A stretch of 64,000 bases of DNA from Streptomyces griseomycini (GTDB taxonomy: Bacteria > Actinomycetota > Actinomycetes > Streptomycetales > Streptomycetaceae): the NCBI RefSeq assembly GCF_014203535.1, contig NZ_JACHJI010000010.1:124001-188000 (forward strand), in the 5' to 3' direction. A program made the position numbers and the translations under genes. The first letter of the stretch is position 1, and each line of letters starts with the position of its first letter. The notes below the pieces were generated by a model. It had not been told where the DNA came from. It ran no database searches and saw nothing but the letters and a program-made list of their open reading frames with translations. This document shows positions 22,688 through 30,866 of the stretch, in pieces.

Positions 22688-24373
22688 TCAGGGGCAGTGG
22701 CAGTCGTCGTCACCGGCGGTCACGGGACGGGTCTCCAGGCGGCAGAAGCAGGACGACTCGATCGGCACGTCGGCCACCGCGGCCGCCTGCTTGAGCTGTT
22801 GGGCCACGATCGCGGCCTCCCCCGTCCTGCCGGTGCGCAGCAGGCACTCGTGGAACCCGTGCAACGCCCAGACGTTCCCGGGGTGCTGCAGGGGCCGGGG
22901 CAGGGTGGCGTCGAGGCCGAGGTCCGCGCGGTAGACCGCCTCGGCCTCCGCCACGCGGCCCTGCTCCAGCAGCAGTGCGCCGTGGGCGTGCCGGGTGGGC
23001 TGCATCCAGCCCCAGGGCTCGTCGTAGGGCAGGTTGTCGTCCAGTTCGACGGACCGCTCCAGCGCGGCGAAGGCGGCCTCGTACTCGCCCTTGCGGTAGG
23101 CGAGTTCGCCGTCCAGCATCGCCGCCGCGACGGCGAGGATGTCGCGGCAGGTGTTGTTGAACAGCGTCCGGGACTCGGGGACCCGGCCCACGGCCGTGCG
23201 GAAGTCCTCCCGTTCGGCCTCGGCCCGGTCGGTGGCGCCGGTCGCGGAGAGGGCGACGCCCCGGGCGTAGTGGAGCATGGCGGTGGTCACGCAGTGGAGT
23301 TCCGGATCGGCCGGGAACGGCAGGGCCAGGATGTCGTCCCACCGGCCGAAGCGGATCAGGACGTGGACGCGCATCGCGAGGAACCCCTCGAGCCAGTCGG
23401 CCATGGGCGGGCTCTGCACCCGGAGCAGTTCCTCGGGGACGGCGGCTTCGAGCTGCGCGGCGGCGTCCAGGGCCACCTCCGACTGGCCGGCGAACATGGC
23501 TCCGTAGATCCTGAAGTGGTGGTTGTGGGCGCGGTAGAGCGTGTAGAAGTTCATGGCGCCGGCGCGCTCGAGGTACTTCTCGTCGGCGGCGACGGCGAGG
23601 GTGTTGTCCGAGACGACCCGGCGGTAGTCGCCGCACAGCACTTCCAGGTGCGAGGGCATGTGCCGCAGGTGCCCGGCGTCGGGGACGGCCCCGCGCAGCC
23701 GGTCGGCGACGGTGAGGGCCGCCTCCGGCGTGGGGGACATCTCCATCAGGTGGATGTACAGGTGCAGGATCCCGGGGTGCCGGGCACCGGCGTCGGTGGC
23801 GAGCGCGGCGTCGAGCACCGCCTTGGCCTCCAGGGTGCGGGCGCCGTCGGCCGGGCGGCCGGTCCTGAGGTCCCACAGCTGCCAGGGGGTGAGGTTCATC
23901 AGGGCGTCGGCGCAGAGCGTGGCCACGTCCGGGTCGTCGGGGGCGCTCGCGTACACCTCGCACATCCGGTCCGCGTAGGGCTCGTTCCACACCGAGCAGT
24001 CCTCCGCGACCCGTGACTGCGGGTAGCGGGCGCGCAGGGCCCCGACGAGGGCCCGCTCGACGGGTGCGGCGTGCGCGGCCTTCTCGTGCGCACGCTCCAC
24101 CGCGCCGTGCGTGCGGGCGACGGTGGTGACGAGTTCGTCGCCGTCGAAGGCCTCCCAGGGCTTGTTGTAGTTCGGGCCGAGGGCGTAGGCGATGCCCCAG
24201 TGGGCCATGGCGCAGTCGGGGTCGGCCTCGGCCGCCCTCTCGAAGCAGGCGACGGCCTCCTCGTGGTTGAACGCGTACGTCCACATCAGCCCGCGGTCGA
24301 ACCAGAGTTGGGCTTCGGCGGAGGAGGTCGTCACGGGCCGGCCGTAGGTGCCGAGGTCGTAGTAGTCGTCCAT
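22688..24373 (-). CDS. TPR-repeat protein of unknown function
   Basis: The 561-residue cytoplasmic protein has clear tetratricopeptide units, for example AQLWFDRGLMWTYAFNHEEA with CFERAAEADPDCAMAHWGIA near residues 20-60, and more along its length (ERSVELDD, HGALLLEQGRVAEAEAVYR). Between them lies a His/Trp-rich region with HLYIHLMEMSPTPE and HLRHMPSHLEV. The tail DDDCHCP and SSCFCRLE contribute Cys residues that could bind metal, an unusual end for a TPR protein. The ATG at 24373 follows GGGAGGC. It stands alone, with a divergent methyltransferase upstream. The repeats predict protein-protein contacts; no specific role can be assigned. Confidence 0.8.
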   Translation of the reverse strand: MDDYYDLGTYGRPVTTSSAEAQLWFDRGLMWTYAFNHEEAVACFERAAEADPDCAMAHWGIAYALGPNYNKPWEAFDGDELVTTVARTHGAVERAHEKAAHAAPVERALVGALRARYPQSRVAEDCSVWNEPYADRMCEVYASAPDDPDVATLCADALMNLTPWQLWDLRTGRPADGARTLEAKAVLDAALATDAGARHPGILHLYIHLMEMSPTPEAALTVADRLRGAVPDAGHLRHMPSHLEVLCGDYRRVVSDNTLAVAADEKYLERAGAMNFYTLYRAHNHHFRIYGAMFAGQSEVALDAAAQLEAAVPEELLRVQSPPMADWLEGFLAMRVHVLIRFGRWDDILALPFPADPELHCVTTAMLHYARGVALSATGATDRAEAEREDFRTAVGRVPESRTLFNNTCRDILAVAAAMLDGELAYRKGEYEAAFAALERSVELDDNLPYDEPWGWMQPTRHAHGALLLEQGRVAEAEAVYRADLGLDATLPRPLQHPGNVWALHGFHECLLRTGRTGEAAIVAQQLKQAAAVADVPIESSCFCRLETRPVTAGDDDCHCP

Positions 24374-24716
24374 GCGTGCCTCCCGGGGGCGGATGGGCCG
24401 GCCGCTGCCTCGTCGGCGACGAACGCCCAGTCGGACGAAACCGACGATAGCGGGACACAAGCGCTCGCGCAGGGGCCGGCGAAGGCTTCCCCCCTCCGAG
24501 CCGCGCGGGAACGGCTCCGCCCCGCGAGCACCCCCTCCGGGTCCCGGGGCGTCACCCTGCGCGTCCCCCCGGATCCCGTACGTGACCGGAGGCGGCCGGG
24601 GCGTCGTTCGTCCGTGCCCTCCTTCAGCGATGGGCTGGCACCGGCCGCGCGGTGCTCCCTAGGATGTACTCCCTGTCCAGCCAGTCCAGTTGGCGCGGCA
24701 CTCCGCAGGGGGAACG
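24374..24716. other. 343-bp divergent promoter region
   Basis: Separates the minus-strand TPR gene from the plus-strand methyltransferase gene. I see no additional gene and no clear operator. Confidence 0.5.
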
Positions 24717-25538
24717 ATGCACACGGGTAAGCAGCTGTCCACCGAGATCGACGCCACCGTGCCGACGGCCGCACGCATGTACGACTACTACCTGGGCGGC
24801 AAGGACAACTACGCGGCGGACCGGGCCGCGGTCGAGGAACTCGACAAGGTGGTGCCCAGCACGCGCCGCCTGGCCCTGAACAACCGGCGCTTCCTCCAGC
24901 GGGTGGTCCGGATCCTCACGCAGGAGTACGGCATACGGCAGTACCTCGACCACGGCTCCGGCCTGCCCACGCAGGAAAACGTCCACCAGGTCGCGCAGCG
25001 CATCGACCCGACCACCCACGTGGTGTACGTCGACAACGACCCGATGGTGCTGGTCCACGGCCGCGCCCTGCTGGAGCAGGACGAGCGCACCGCGGTCATC
25101 CAGGCCGACATGCGCGAGACCGACGAGATCTTCGGTCACGCCGAGACCCGGCGCCTGATCGACTTCTCGCAGCCGGTGTGCGTGCTGTTCAACTCGGTGT
25201 TCCACTGCATCCCGGACAGCGACACCGACGGCCCGCTCGCCCTCGCCCGCCGGGTGCGCGAGAGGCTGGCGCCGGGCAGCTTCATGGTGACCTGCCAGCT
25301 GGTCAGCGAGGACCCCGAGGTCCGCGCCTCCGTGACCGACTTCATGAATCGGGCGACCCAGGGACGCTGGGGCCGCGTGCGCCGGCAGAAGGACGTCGAG
25401 TCGTACTTCGAGGGCCTGGAGATCCTGGAACCGGGCCTGGTGGAGGTGTCCACCTGGCGTCCGGACACCGAGGTGGCGCCCCGTCAGCTCACCCAGGAGT
25501 GGATCGAGTTCGGCGGCGTGGGCCGGGTCCCGCTGTAG
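24717..25538 (+). CDS. DUF574-family SAM-dependent methyltransferase
   Basis: The 273-residue protein is typical of the actinobacterial DUF574 family: PTAARMYDYYLGGKDNYAADR near the N-terminus, then YLDHGSGLPTQENVHQVAQ in place of the usual motif I, VYVDNDPMVLVHGRALL, and PVCVLFNSVFHCIPD. Members have a Rossmann methyltransferase fold; substrates are unknown. Streptomyces carries many copies, often beside Xre/DUF397 genes as here. The ATG at 24717 follows AGGGGGAAC; the in-frame start at 24690 adds poorly conserved residues. A terminator follows directly. Confidence 0.88.
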   Translation: MHTGKQLSTEIDATVPTAARMYDYYLGGKDNYAADRAAVEELDKVVPSTRRLALNNRRFLQRVVRILTQEYGIRQYLDHGSGLPTQENVHQVAQRIDPTTHVVYVDNDPMVLVHGRALLEQDERTAVIQADMRETDEIFGHAETRRLIDFSQPVCVLFNSVFHCIPDSDTDGPLALARRVRERLAPGSFMVTCQLVSEDPEVRASVTDFMNRATQGRWGRVRRQKDVESYFEGLEILEPGLVEVSTWRPDTEVAPRQLTQEWIEFGGVGRVPL

Positions 25539-25550
25539 CCCCGACGCGTC

Positions 25551-25591
25551 GGCGCCCCTCGCCGAACCTTCGGGGTCCGGCGAGGGGCGCC
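25551..25591. terminator. terminator with UUCG-type loop
   Basis: Perfect 14-bp stem GGCGCCCCTCGCCG and its complement. The loop contains CCTTCGGG, a stable cUUCGg tetraloop. It lies between the methyltransferase and the convergent Xre gene. Confidence 0.85.
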
Positions 25592-25622
25592 GCGCGTCCC
25601 CGCCACGGCGCGGGGGCGACGC

Positions 25623-26546
25623 TCACCGCGGCGCGGGATAGCGGTCCCGCATCGTCCTGCGCAGCAGGTCCACGGACTCGCGGGGCTCGAGGGCCTCGTC
25701 CGCGAGGCGGTCCAGCGCGATCCGGTACTCCTCCGTCTCGTCGCGGTCCTCGAGGAAGTTGGCGCTCCTGATGTGCTCCAGGTAGACCACGTCGGGCAGA
25801 TCGAGACCGCCGAAGCGCAGGTACGTCACCGGGATGGCGGGAGCCGAGGCGTTCGTCACGTCCAACGGAACGATCTGCACCGTCACGTTGGGCCGCTCGG
25901 CCATCCGCACCAGGTGCGCGAGCTGCTCACGCATCACCTCGGAGCCGCCCAGGACGCGCAGCAGAATCGACTCGTCGATGACGGCCCACAACTGCGGGGC
26001 ACCCTCGCGCAACAGCAGCTCCGCGCGGCGCATGCGCAGTTCGACCCTGCGCTGCACCTCGCTCGCCGGGGCGTTCGGCAGGCCGCGCTCGACCACCGCG
26101 CGGGTGTACGCGGCCGTCTGCAGCAGGCCGGGGACGTACTGGATCTCGAAGGTACGGATGGTGGCGGCGGCCTCCTGGAGGCCGACCAGGCGGTCGAACC
26201 ACTCGGGCATCAGCCGCTTGTCGTACCGCTGCCACCAGCCCGGCTCCCCGGCGCGCTGCAGCAGTTTGAGCAGGACGGAGGCCTCGTAGTCGTCGGTGCG
26301 GTACAGCTCCAGCAGCGCCCGGACGTCGCTCTCGGTCGGCGGGCGGCGGCCCTTGCCGGACTCGATGCGGGACAGCTTCGCCGCACTGAAACCGACGGAG
26401 CGCGCCGCCTGGTCCTGGGCCATCCCGGCGTCCTCACGGAAGCCCGCCAGCTGTACGCCGACCAGCATCTTCAGCAGGGTCGGAGCCGGCTCGGGCCTGT
26501 CCAGATAGGGTTCCAGACGGGAGATGCGATGCGACGCGGCGGACAT
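25623..26546 (-). CDS. Xre-family regulator with DUF5753 domain
   Basis: The 307-residue protein has an N-terminal HTH of the Xre type (residues ~30-85: LAGFREDAGMAQDQAARSVGF, then SAAKLSRIESGKGRRPP). A C-terminal DUF5753 region (~110-300) contains EIQYVPGLLQTAAYTRAVVERG and VQIVPLD. This is the WhiJ/AbaA-ORFA-like class that works with small DUF397 proteins in development and antibiotic control. The ATG at 26546 follows GGGAGTCAGG. The DUF397 gene lies 151 bp upstream in the same orientation, and a probable operator at 27042 lies before that. Confidence 0.9.
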   Translation of the reverse strand: MSAASHRISRLEPYLDRPEPAPTLLKMLVGVQLAGFREDAGMAQDQAARSVGFSAAKLSRIESGKGRRPPTESDVRALLELYRTDDYEASVLLKLLQRAGEPGWWQRYDKRLMPEWFDRLVGLQEAAATIRTFEIQYVPGLLQTAAYTRAVVERGLPNAPASEVQRRVELRMRRAELLLREGAPQLWAVIDESILLRVLGGSEVMREQLAHLVRMAERPNVTVQIVPLDVTNASAPAIPVTYLRFGGLDLPDVVYLEHIRSANFLEDRDETEEYRIALDRLADEALEPRESVDLLRRTMRDRYPAPR

Positions 26547-26697
26547 CCTGACTCCCAGCAGACCGGCACAAGGGCGATTCACACTATCGCACCTCATCCT
26601 GCCGCACCGCAGCCGCGCGCAGAAGTCGTGAAGAAGTGGGGAGTCGCACTTCCGCATCGTCGGCGCCGGCCCGGTCCCCCGGCGCCGGCGCCGGGGC

Positions 26698-26928
26698 TCA
26701 GACCAGGTGGTCGAATTCGCCGTCCTTCGCGCCGGCGAGGAACGCCGCCAGCTCCGCGGCCGTGTAGACCAGGGCGGGACCGTCGGGGTCACGGGAGTTG
26801 CGCATCGCTATCGCCCCGTCGGACAGCGGGGCCACCTCGACGCAGTTGCCCTCGGCGTTGCTGTGCCGGCTCTTGATCCAGCGGGCGTCCAGCTGGCTGG
26901 CCCGCACTCCGTTCCGCACTCCTGGCAC
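26698..26928 (-). CDS. DUF397 protein (partner of the Xre regulator)
   Basis: The 76-residue DUF397 protein contains DARWIKSRHSNAEGNCVEVA, SDGAIAMRNSRDPDGPALVY, and the terminal AELAAFLAGAKDGEFDHLV. The GTG start at 26928 is chosen because GAGGAG lies 6 nt before it. DUF397 proteins bind their neighbouring Xre regulator and modulate it, in some cases as toxin/antitoxin-like pairs. It is the first gene of the pair. Confidence 0.88.
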   Translation of the reverse strand: MPGVRNGVRASQLDARWIKSRHSNAEGNCVEVAPLSDGAIAMRNSRDPDGPALVYTAAELAAFLAGAKDGEFDHLV

Positions 26929-27041
26929 CGCAGTCTCCTCGCTGTTCCCATGTCCCGCCGCGCACGGGGCCGGCCGTTCGTCCGGGACGGGCCGGGCCCT
27001 GTCGGACGCACTCGCCCCGTCCCCCATTCCGCGCAATTTCT

Positions 27042-27078
27042 CGTGCAATTGCACGCGAGCGCTGTCAGCGTGGATAAT
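27042..27078 (+). promoter_or_regulatory. promoter with overlapping palindromic operator
   Basis: CGTGCAATTGCACG (27042-27055) is a perfect 14-bp palindrome. It overlaps -35 TTGCAC (27049), followed by an 18-bp spacer and -10 GATAAT (27073). A second half-site GCGCAATTT lies at 27031. It is a likely target of the neighbouring Xre regulator and drives the gene remnant at 27138. Confidence 0.6.
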
Positions 27079-27137
27079 AGCTGCGGCGTCAACCCCCGTG
27101 CTGACGCCCCGTCCTGACGTCGCATCGGGGAGATGCC

Positions 27138-27443
27138 GTGTCCTCACCTGCGCATCCAGTGCTCCGGCCGTCGGCCGGAGCCGCGCCGCACGCGGCATCG
27201 CGGTGCACGGGCGCGCCGGGCGTCCGGCTCGGGCTCCGTCCGGAGCCGGCGCCTCCACCGCGCACCCTCACCGCCCCCGACGACCACCCGCCCGTCCACG
27301 TCCCCGACGCCGGCTCCGCCCTGGAGGAGCACGGCCGGGGGCTGTGCATCGTCGGCGCCCGGTCCGAGACGCGGGTCCTGCCTCCCTCCCCACCGGCGGG
27401 CAGGACGCCGCGGGCCCGGTCGTCGGCCCACCCGCCCACCTGA
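27138..27443 (+). pseudogene. truncated ATP-binding (HATPase) gene remnant
   Basis: The 101-residue ORF starts with GTG after GGGGAG. Its middle reads RPEPAPPPRTL ... DAGSALEEHGRGLCIVGARSETR, which resembles the final G2-type box (xxGRGLxLV) and tail of anti-sigma-type HATPase proteins that normally stand divergent to Xre/DUF397 pairs. The N box and G1 box are absent and the flanks are Pro/Ala-rich, so only the 3' third seems to remain. The intact promoter at 27042 would still transcribe it. It could alternatively be a spurious ORF. Confidence 0.45.
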
Positions 27444-27472
27444 CACGACTGCCGCGGAAAGGCACCCACGCC

Positions 27473-27922
27473 ATGCGCAGCGCTTCGACACAGCAGCCGA
27501 GCAGCGAGCGCCCTGTGCGCCACACGTCCCCCACCGGAGTGGCACGGACCACGCCCCTCACGGCGCTGTCCCGCGTGCCGTGGGGCGACATCCAGGACTC
27601 CACGGGATCGGCGGCGGCCATCCCCCTGCTGCTCAACGGCATCGCCTGGGGGGACGCCGAGACGGCCCGGGCCGCCCTGGAGGATCTGCGGAAACGGATC
27701 TGCCAGTACGGCTTCGTCACGGAACAGGCGACCGCCGCCACGGTCCCCTTCCTCTGGGAGCTGGCCCAGCTGCCGCACGTCACCTGTCGTGCTCAGATCA
27801 TCCAGCTGCTCAAGGCCATCGCCGACGCCCGGCAGTGGGAGAGCACCGCCGCCGCGTACCCCAAGCTCCTCAACCACCGCGAGAACCCGGTGGCGTGGGA
27901 GCGGGCGGCCCGGGACCGGTGA
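27473..27922 (+). CDS. HEAT-repeat-like conserved protein, short form
   Basis: The 149-residue protein contains LSRVPWGDIQDSTGSAAAIP, DAETARAALEDLRKRICQYG and TAATVPFLWELAQL. This is the opening of a Streptomyces family whose members begin with a PW..L..AYGSA.DVP motif, continue with HEAT-like helices and are usually considerably longer. This copy stops after about two helical pairs and may be a truncated form. The ATG at 27473 follows GGAAAGG. Function unknown; helical repeats suggest protein binding. It is 74 bp upstream of the large SpoIIE-type gene. Confidence 0.65.
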   Translation: MRSASTQQPSSERPVRHTSPTGVARTTPLTALSRVPWGDIQDSTGSAAAIPLLLNGIAWGDAETARAALEDLRKRICQYGFVTEQATAATVPFLWELAQLPHVTCRAQIIQLLKAIADARQWESTAAAYPKLLNHRENPVAWERAARDR

Positions 27923-27996
27923 CGTTACGGTGAGAACCGCCGGTCACGACGGGTGACGCCCTCGCCTCGCGTGGCCCGGCAGTGTAGACATGGCAC

Positions 27997-30762
27997 ATGG
28001 TCCGACTCATGGGTCGATCCAAGACCCGGCCGCCCCTGCGGCCCGGCACCATGGCGTCCGTACGGCGCCGGCGGGAGAGGGACGGCCGCTCGCGGTGGCA
28101 TCCGGCGGCGGGACTGCGGTCGGTGCTGAGCGGCCGCAGCGTCGCCGGGCAGGTGTTCGTGCTGCACCTGGTGATCGTGCTGCTGCTCGTCGTGGCGGCC
28201 GTCGTCGCCCTGGTGCTGCAGGTGCGGCGGGACAGCACGCAGGAGGCCCGCAACCGTTCGCTCGCCGTCGCACAGAGCTTCGCCAGCGCGCCGGGCGTCG
28301 TCGAGGCGCTCGGCTCCCCCGACCCGACGGCCGTGCTGCAGCCGCACGCCACGGCGGCCCGCGAGAAGGCGAACGTCGACTTCATCGTCGTCATGAACAC
28401 CGACGGCATCCGCTACACGCATCCCAAGCCGGACCGCATCGGCAGGCAGTTCGTCGGCACGATCGAGCCCGCGCTGGCCGGTGAACCCGTGATCGAGGAG
28501 ATCGAGGGCACCATCGGCGAGCTGGTGCAGGCCGTGGTGCCGGTCGAGGACGCCGACGGCACCGTGGTGGGCCTCGTGTCCTCGGGGATCACGACCGAGC
28601 ACGTCGGCGGGGCCGCCGAGAACCAGCTGCCGCTCGTGCTGGGTGCGGCGGCCGCCGCGCTCGCCCTGGCCACCGGGGGCGCGGCCCTGGTGAGCAGACG
28701 GCTGCTGCGCCAGACCCACGGTCTGGGCCCGCACGAGATGACCCGGATGTACGAACACCACGACGCGGTGCTGCACTCGGTGCGCGAGGGTGTGATCATC
28801 GTCGACGGGGACGGGACCCTGATGCTCGCCAACGACGAGGCGCACCGCCTGCTCGGTCTGCCCGAGGACGGGGAGGGCCGCCATGTGCTGGACATCGGCC
28901 TGGACCCCGGCACCGCCGACCTGCTGTCCTCGGGAAGGGTCGCCACGGACGAGGTGCACCTGGTGGGCGACCGGCTGCTGGCGGTCAACCAGCGGCCCAC
29001 CGACCGCGCGGGCGGCCCGCCCGGCAGCGTCGCCACGGTCCGGGACTCCACGGAGCTGCGTGCCCTGTCCGGCCGCGCCGAGGCGGCACGCGAGCGGCTC
29101 AACATGCTCTACGACGCCGGGGTGGGCATCGGGACGAGCCTGGACGTCACCCGCACGGCCGAGGAACTCACCGAACTGGCCGTGCCCCGGTTCGCGGACT
29201 TCGTCACGGTGGACCTGTTCGAGTCGGTGCTGGCGGGTGGCCACCCGGACGCGGCGGCCACGCTGCGCCGCACGGCCATGACGGGGGTCCGCGGGGACGC
29301 CCCGCTCTATCCCGTCGGCGAGACGATCCGCTTCGTCGAGTCCTCCCCGCAGGGCCGCAGTCTCACCACCGGCCGGGCCGTCCTGGAACCCCGGCTCAGT
29401 GACGCCCCGGGCTGGCGGGCGCAGGACCTCGAACGCTCCGGGCAGGTCGTGGAGTACGGCATCCACTCGCTGATCACCGTGCCGCTGCGGGCCGGCACCC
29501 TGGTGCTCGGCGTGGTCAGCTTCTGGCGTTCCGAGAAGCCCGAGCCGTTCGACGTCGAGGAGCAGGCGCTGGCGGAGGAGCTGGTCGCCCGGGCCGCGGT
29601 CTCCATCGACAACGCGCGCCGCTACACGCGCGAGCACAGCATGGCGGTGACGCTCCAGCGCAGCCTGCTGCCGCGCACCCTGCCGGAGCAGACCGCCCTG
29701 GAGATCGCCTACCGCTACCTCCCCGCGCAGGCCGGGGTGGGCGGGGACTGGTTCGACGTCCTGCCGTTGTCCGGGGCCCGGGTCGCGCTCGTGGTCGGCG
29801 ACGTCGTCGGCCACGGCCTGCACGCCGCGGCCACGATGGGCCGGCTGCGCACGGCGGTGCACAACTTCTCCGCGCTGGACCTGCCGCCCGACGAGCTCCT
29901 CGCCCTGCTCGACGAGCTGGTCGCCCGCATCGACCAGGACGAGGCGCAGGAGGAGCACAGCGCCCCGGTGACCGGGGCGACCTGTCTGTACGCCGTCTAC
30001 GACCCGGGCTCGCGGCACTGCTCCGTCGCCCGCGCGGGCCACCCCCCACCGGCCCTGGTCCACCCGGACGGCGGCGTGGAGTTCCCCGACGTGCCCGTCG
30101 GACCCCCGCTGGGACTCGGTGGTCTGCCGTTCGAGACGGCGGACCTGGAACTGCCGGAGGGCAGCCGGCTCGTCCTCTACACCGACGGGCTCGTCGAGGA
30201 CCGGGAACACGACATCGACGTGGGCCTGGAACTGCTGCGCGAGGCCCTGTCCCGGGCCGGGGAGTCCCCCGAGGACACCTGCCGGGCCGTACTGGAGTCC
30301 CGGCGCCCGGGCCGGGCCGGCGACGACATCGCCCTGCTCGTGGCTCGGACGCGGGCACTGGCCGCCGACCGGATCGCCGAGTGGCCGGTGCCGTCCGATC
30401 CCGCGGCGGTCGCCGAGGTGCGTGCCGCGGTCACCCGGAAGCTGGCCGAGTGGGGGCTGGACGAGCTGACGTTCACCACGGAGCTGATCCTGAGCGAGCT
30501 GGTCACCAACGCCATCCGCTACGGCGGCGCCCCCATCCGGGTGCGCATGCTCCACGACCGCAACCTGATCTGCGAGGTCTACGACAGCAGCAGCACCTCC
30601 CCGCACCTGCGGTACGCGACCATGACGGACGAGGGGGGACGGGGCCTGTTCCTGGTCGCCCAGCTCGCCGAGCGCTGGGGCACCCGCTACCTGCCGGCCG
30701 GCAAGGTCATCTGGGCGGAACAGCCGCTCCCGGGACATAAGGGGGCCGATGAGATGTCATAA
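27997..30762 (+). CDS. membrane-bound Cache-PAS-GAF-PP2C-HATPase signalling protein
   Basis: This 921-residue protein has TM1 (~51-75), an extracytoplasmic single-Cache-like sensor (~80-205), TM2 (~210-232), PAS (~250-350) and GAF (~375-540). A SpoIIE PP2C phosphatase follows (~565-785: GGDWFDVLP, GDVVGHG, ARAGHPPPA, LYTDGLVED, GDDIALL), then a C-terminal anti-sigma-type HATPase (~795-915: ELVTNAIRYGG, GRGLFLV). It can sense ligands outside and inside the cell, dephosphorylate an anti-sigma antagonist, and possibly phosphorylate or bind partners through the kinase-like domain. The partner genes are not in the window. The ATG at 27997 has a poor binding site; ATG at 28009 is an alternative. 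Confidence 0.9.
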   Translation: MVRLMGRSKTRPPLRPGTMASVRRRRERDGRSRWHPAAGLRSVLSGRSVAGQVFVLHLVIVLLLVVAAVVALVLQVRRDSTQEARNRSLAVAQSFASAPGVVEALGSPDPTAVLQPHATAAREKANVDFIVVMNTDGIRYTHPKPDRIGRQFVGTIEPALAGEPVIEEIEGTIGELVQAVVPVEDADGTVVGLVSSGITTEHVGGAAENQLPLVLGAAAAALALATGGAALVSRRLLRQTHGLGPHEMTRMYEHHDAVLHSVREGVIIVDGDGTLMLANDEAHRLLGLPEDGEGRHVLDIGLDPGTADLLSSGRVATDEVHLVGDRLLAVNQRPTDRAGGPPGSVATVRDSTELRALSGRAEAARERLNMLYDAGVGIGTSLDVTRTAEELTELAVPRFADFVTVDLFESVLAGGHPDAAATLRRTAMTGVRGDAPLYPVGETIRFVESSPQGRSLTTGRAVLEPRLSDAPGWRAQDLERSGQVVEYGIHSLITVPLRAGTLVLGVVSFWRSEKPEPFDVEEQALAEELVARAAVSIDNARRYTREHSMAVTLQRSLLPRTLPEQTALEIAYRYLPAQAGVGGDWFDVLPLSGARVALVVGDVVGHGLHAAATMGRLRTAVHNFSALDLPPDELLALLDELVARIDQDEAQEEHSAPVTGATCLYAVYDPGSRHCSVARAGHPPPALVHPDGGVEFPDVPVGPPLGLGGLPFETADLELPEGSRLVLYTDGLVEDREHDIDVGLELLREALSRAGESPEDTCRAVLESRRPGRAGDDIALLVARTRALAADRIAEWPVPSDPAAVAEVRAAVTRKLAEWGLDELTFTTELILSELVTNAIRYGGAPIRVRMLHDRNLICEVYDSSSTSPHLRYATMTDEGGRGLFLVAQLAERWGTRYLPAGKVIWAEQPLPGHKGADEMS

Positions 30763-30797
30763 CGTAGACTTATGAGCCCATAGACCGGACCCGCGTA

Positions 30798-30827
30798 CCA
30801 GGTAAGGCATGCCTTAGTTTAGGCTTC
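30798..30827 (+). promoter_or_regulatory. iron box (DmdR1/IdeR-type) upstream of the ferredoxin reductase
   Basis: A perfect palindrome TAAGGCATGCCTTA (30803-30816) is followed by TTAGTTTAGGCTT. Two overlapping registers each match about 12 of 19 positions of the iron-box consensus TTAGGTTAGGCTAACCTAA. It lies 40-65 bp before the start codon, as expected for iron-dependent repression. Confidence 0.6.
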
Positions 30828-30866
30828 CGGGCGAGACGCTTGTCATCGCTCGAAGGGAACCTGACC

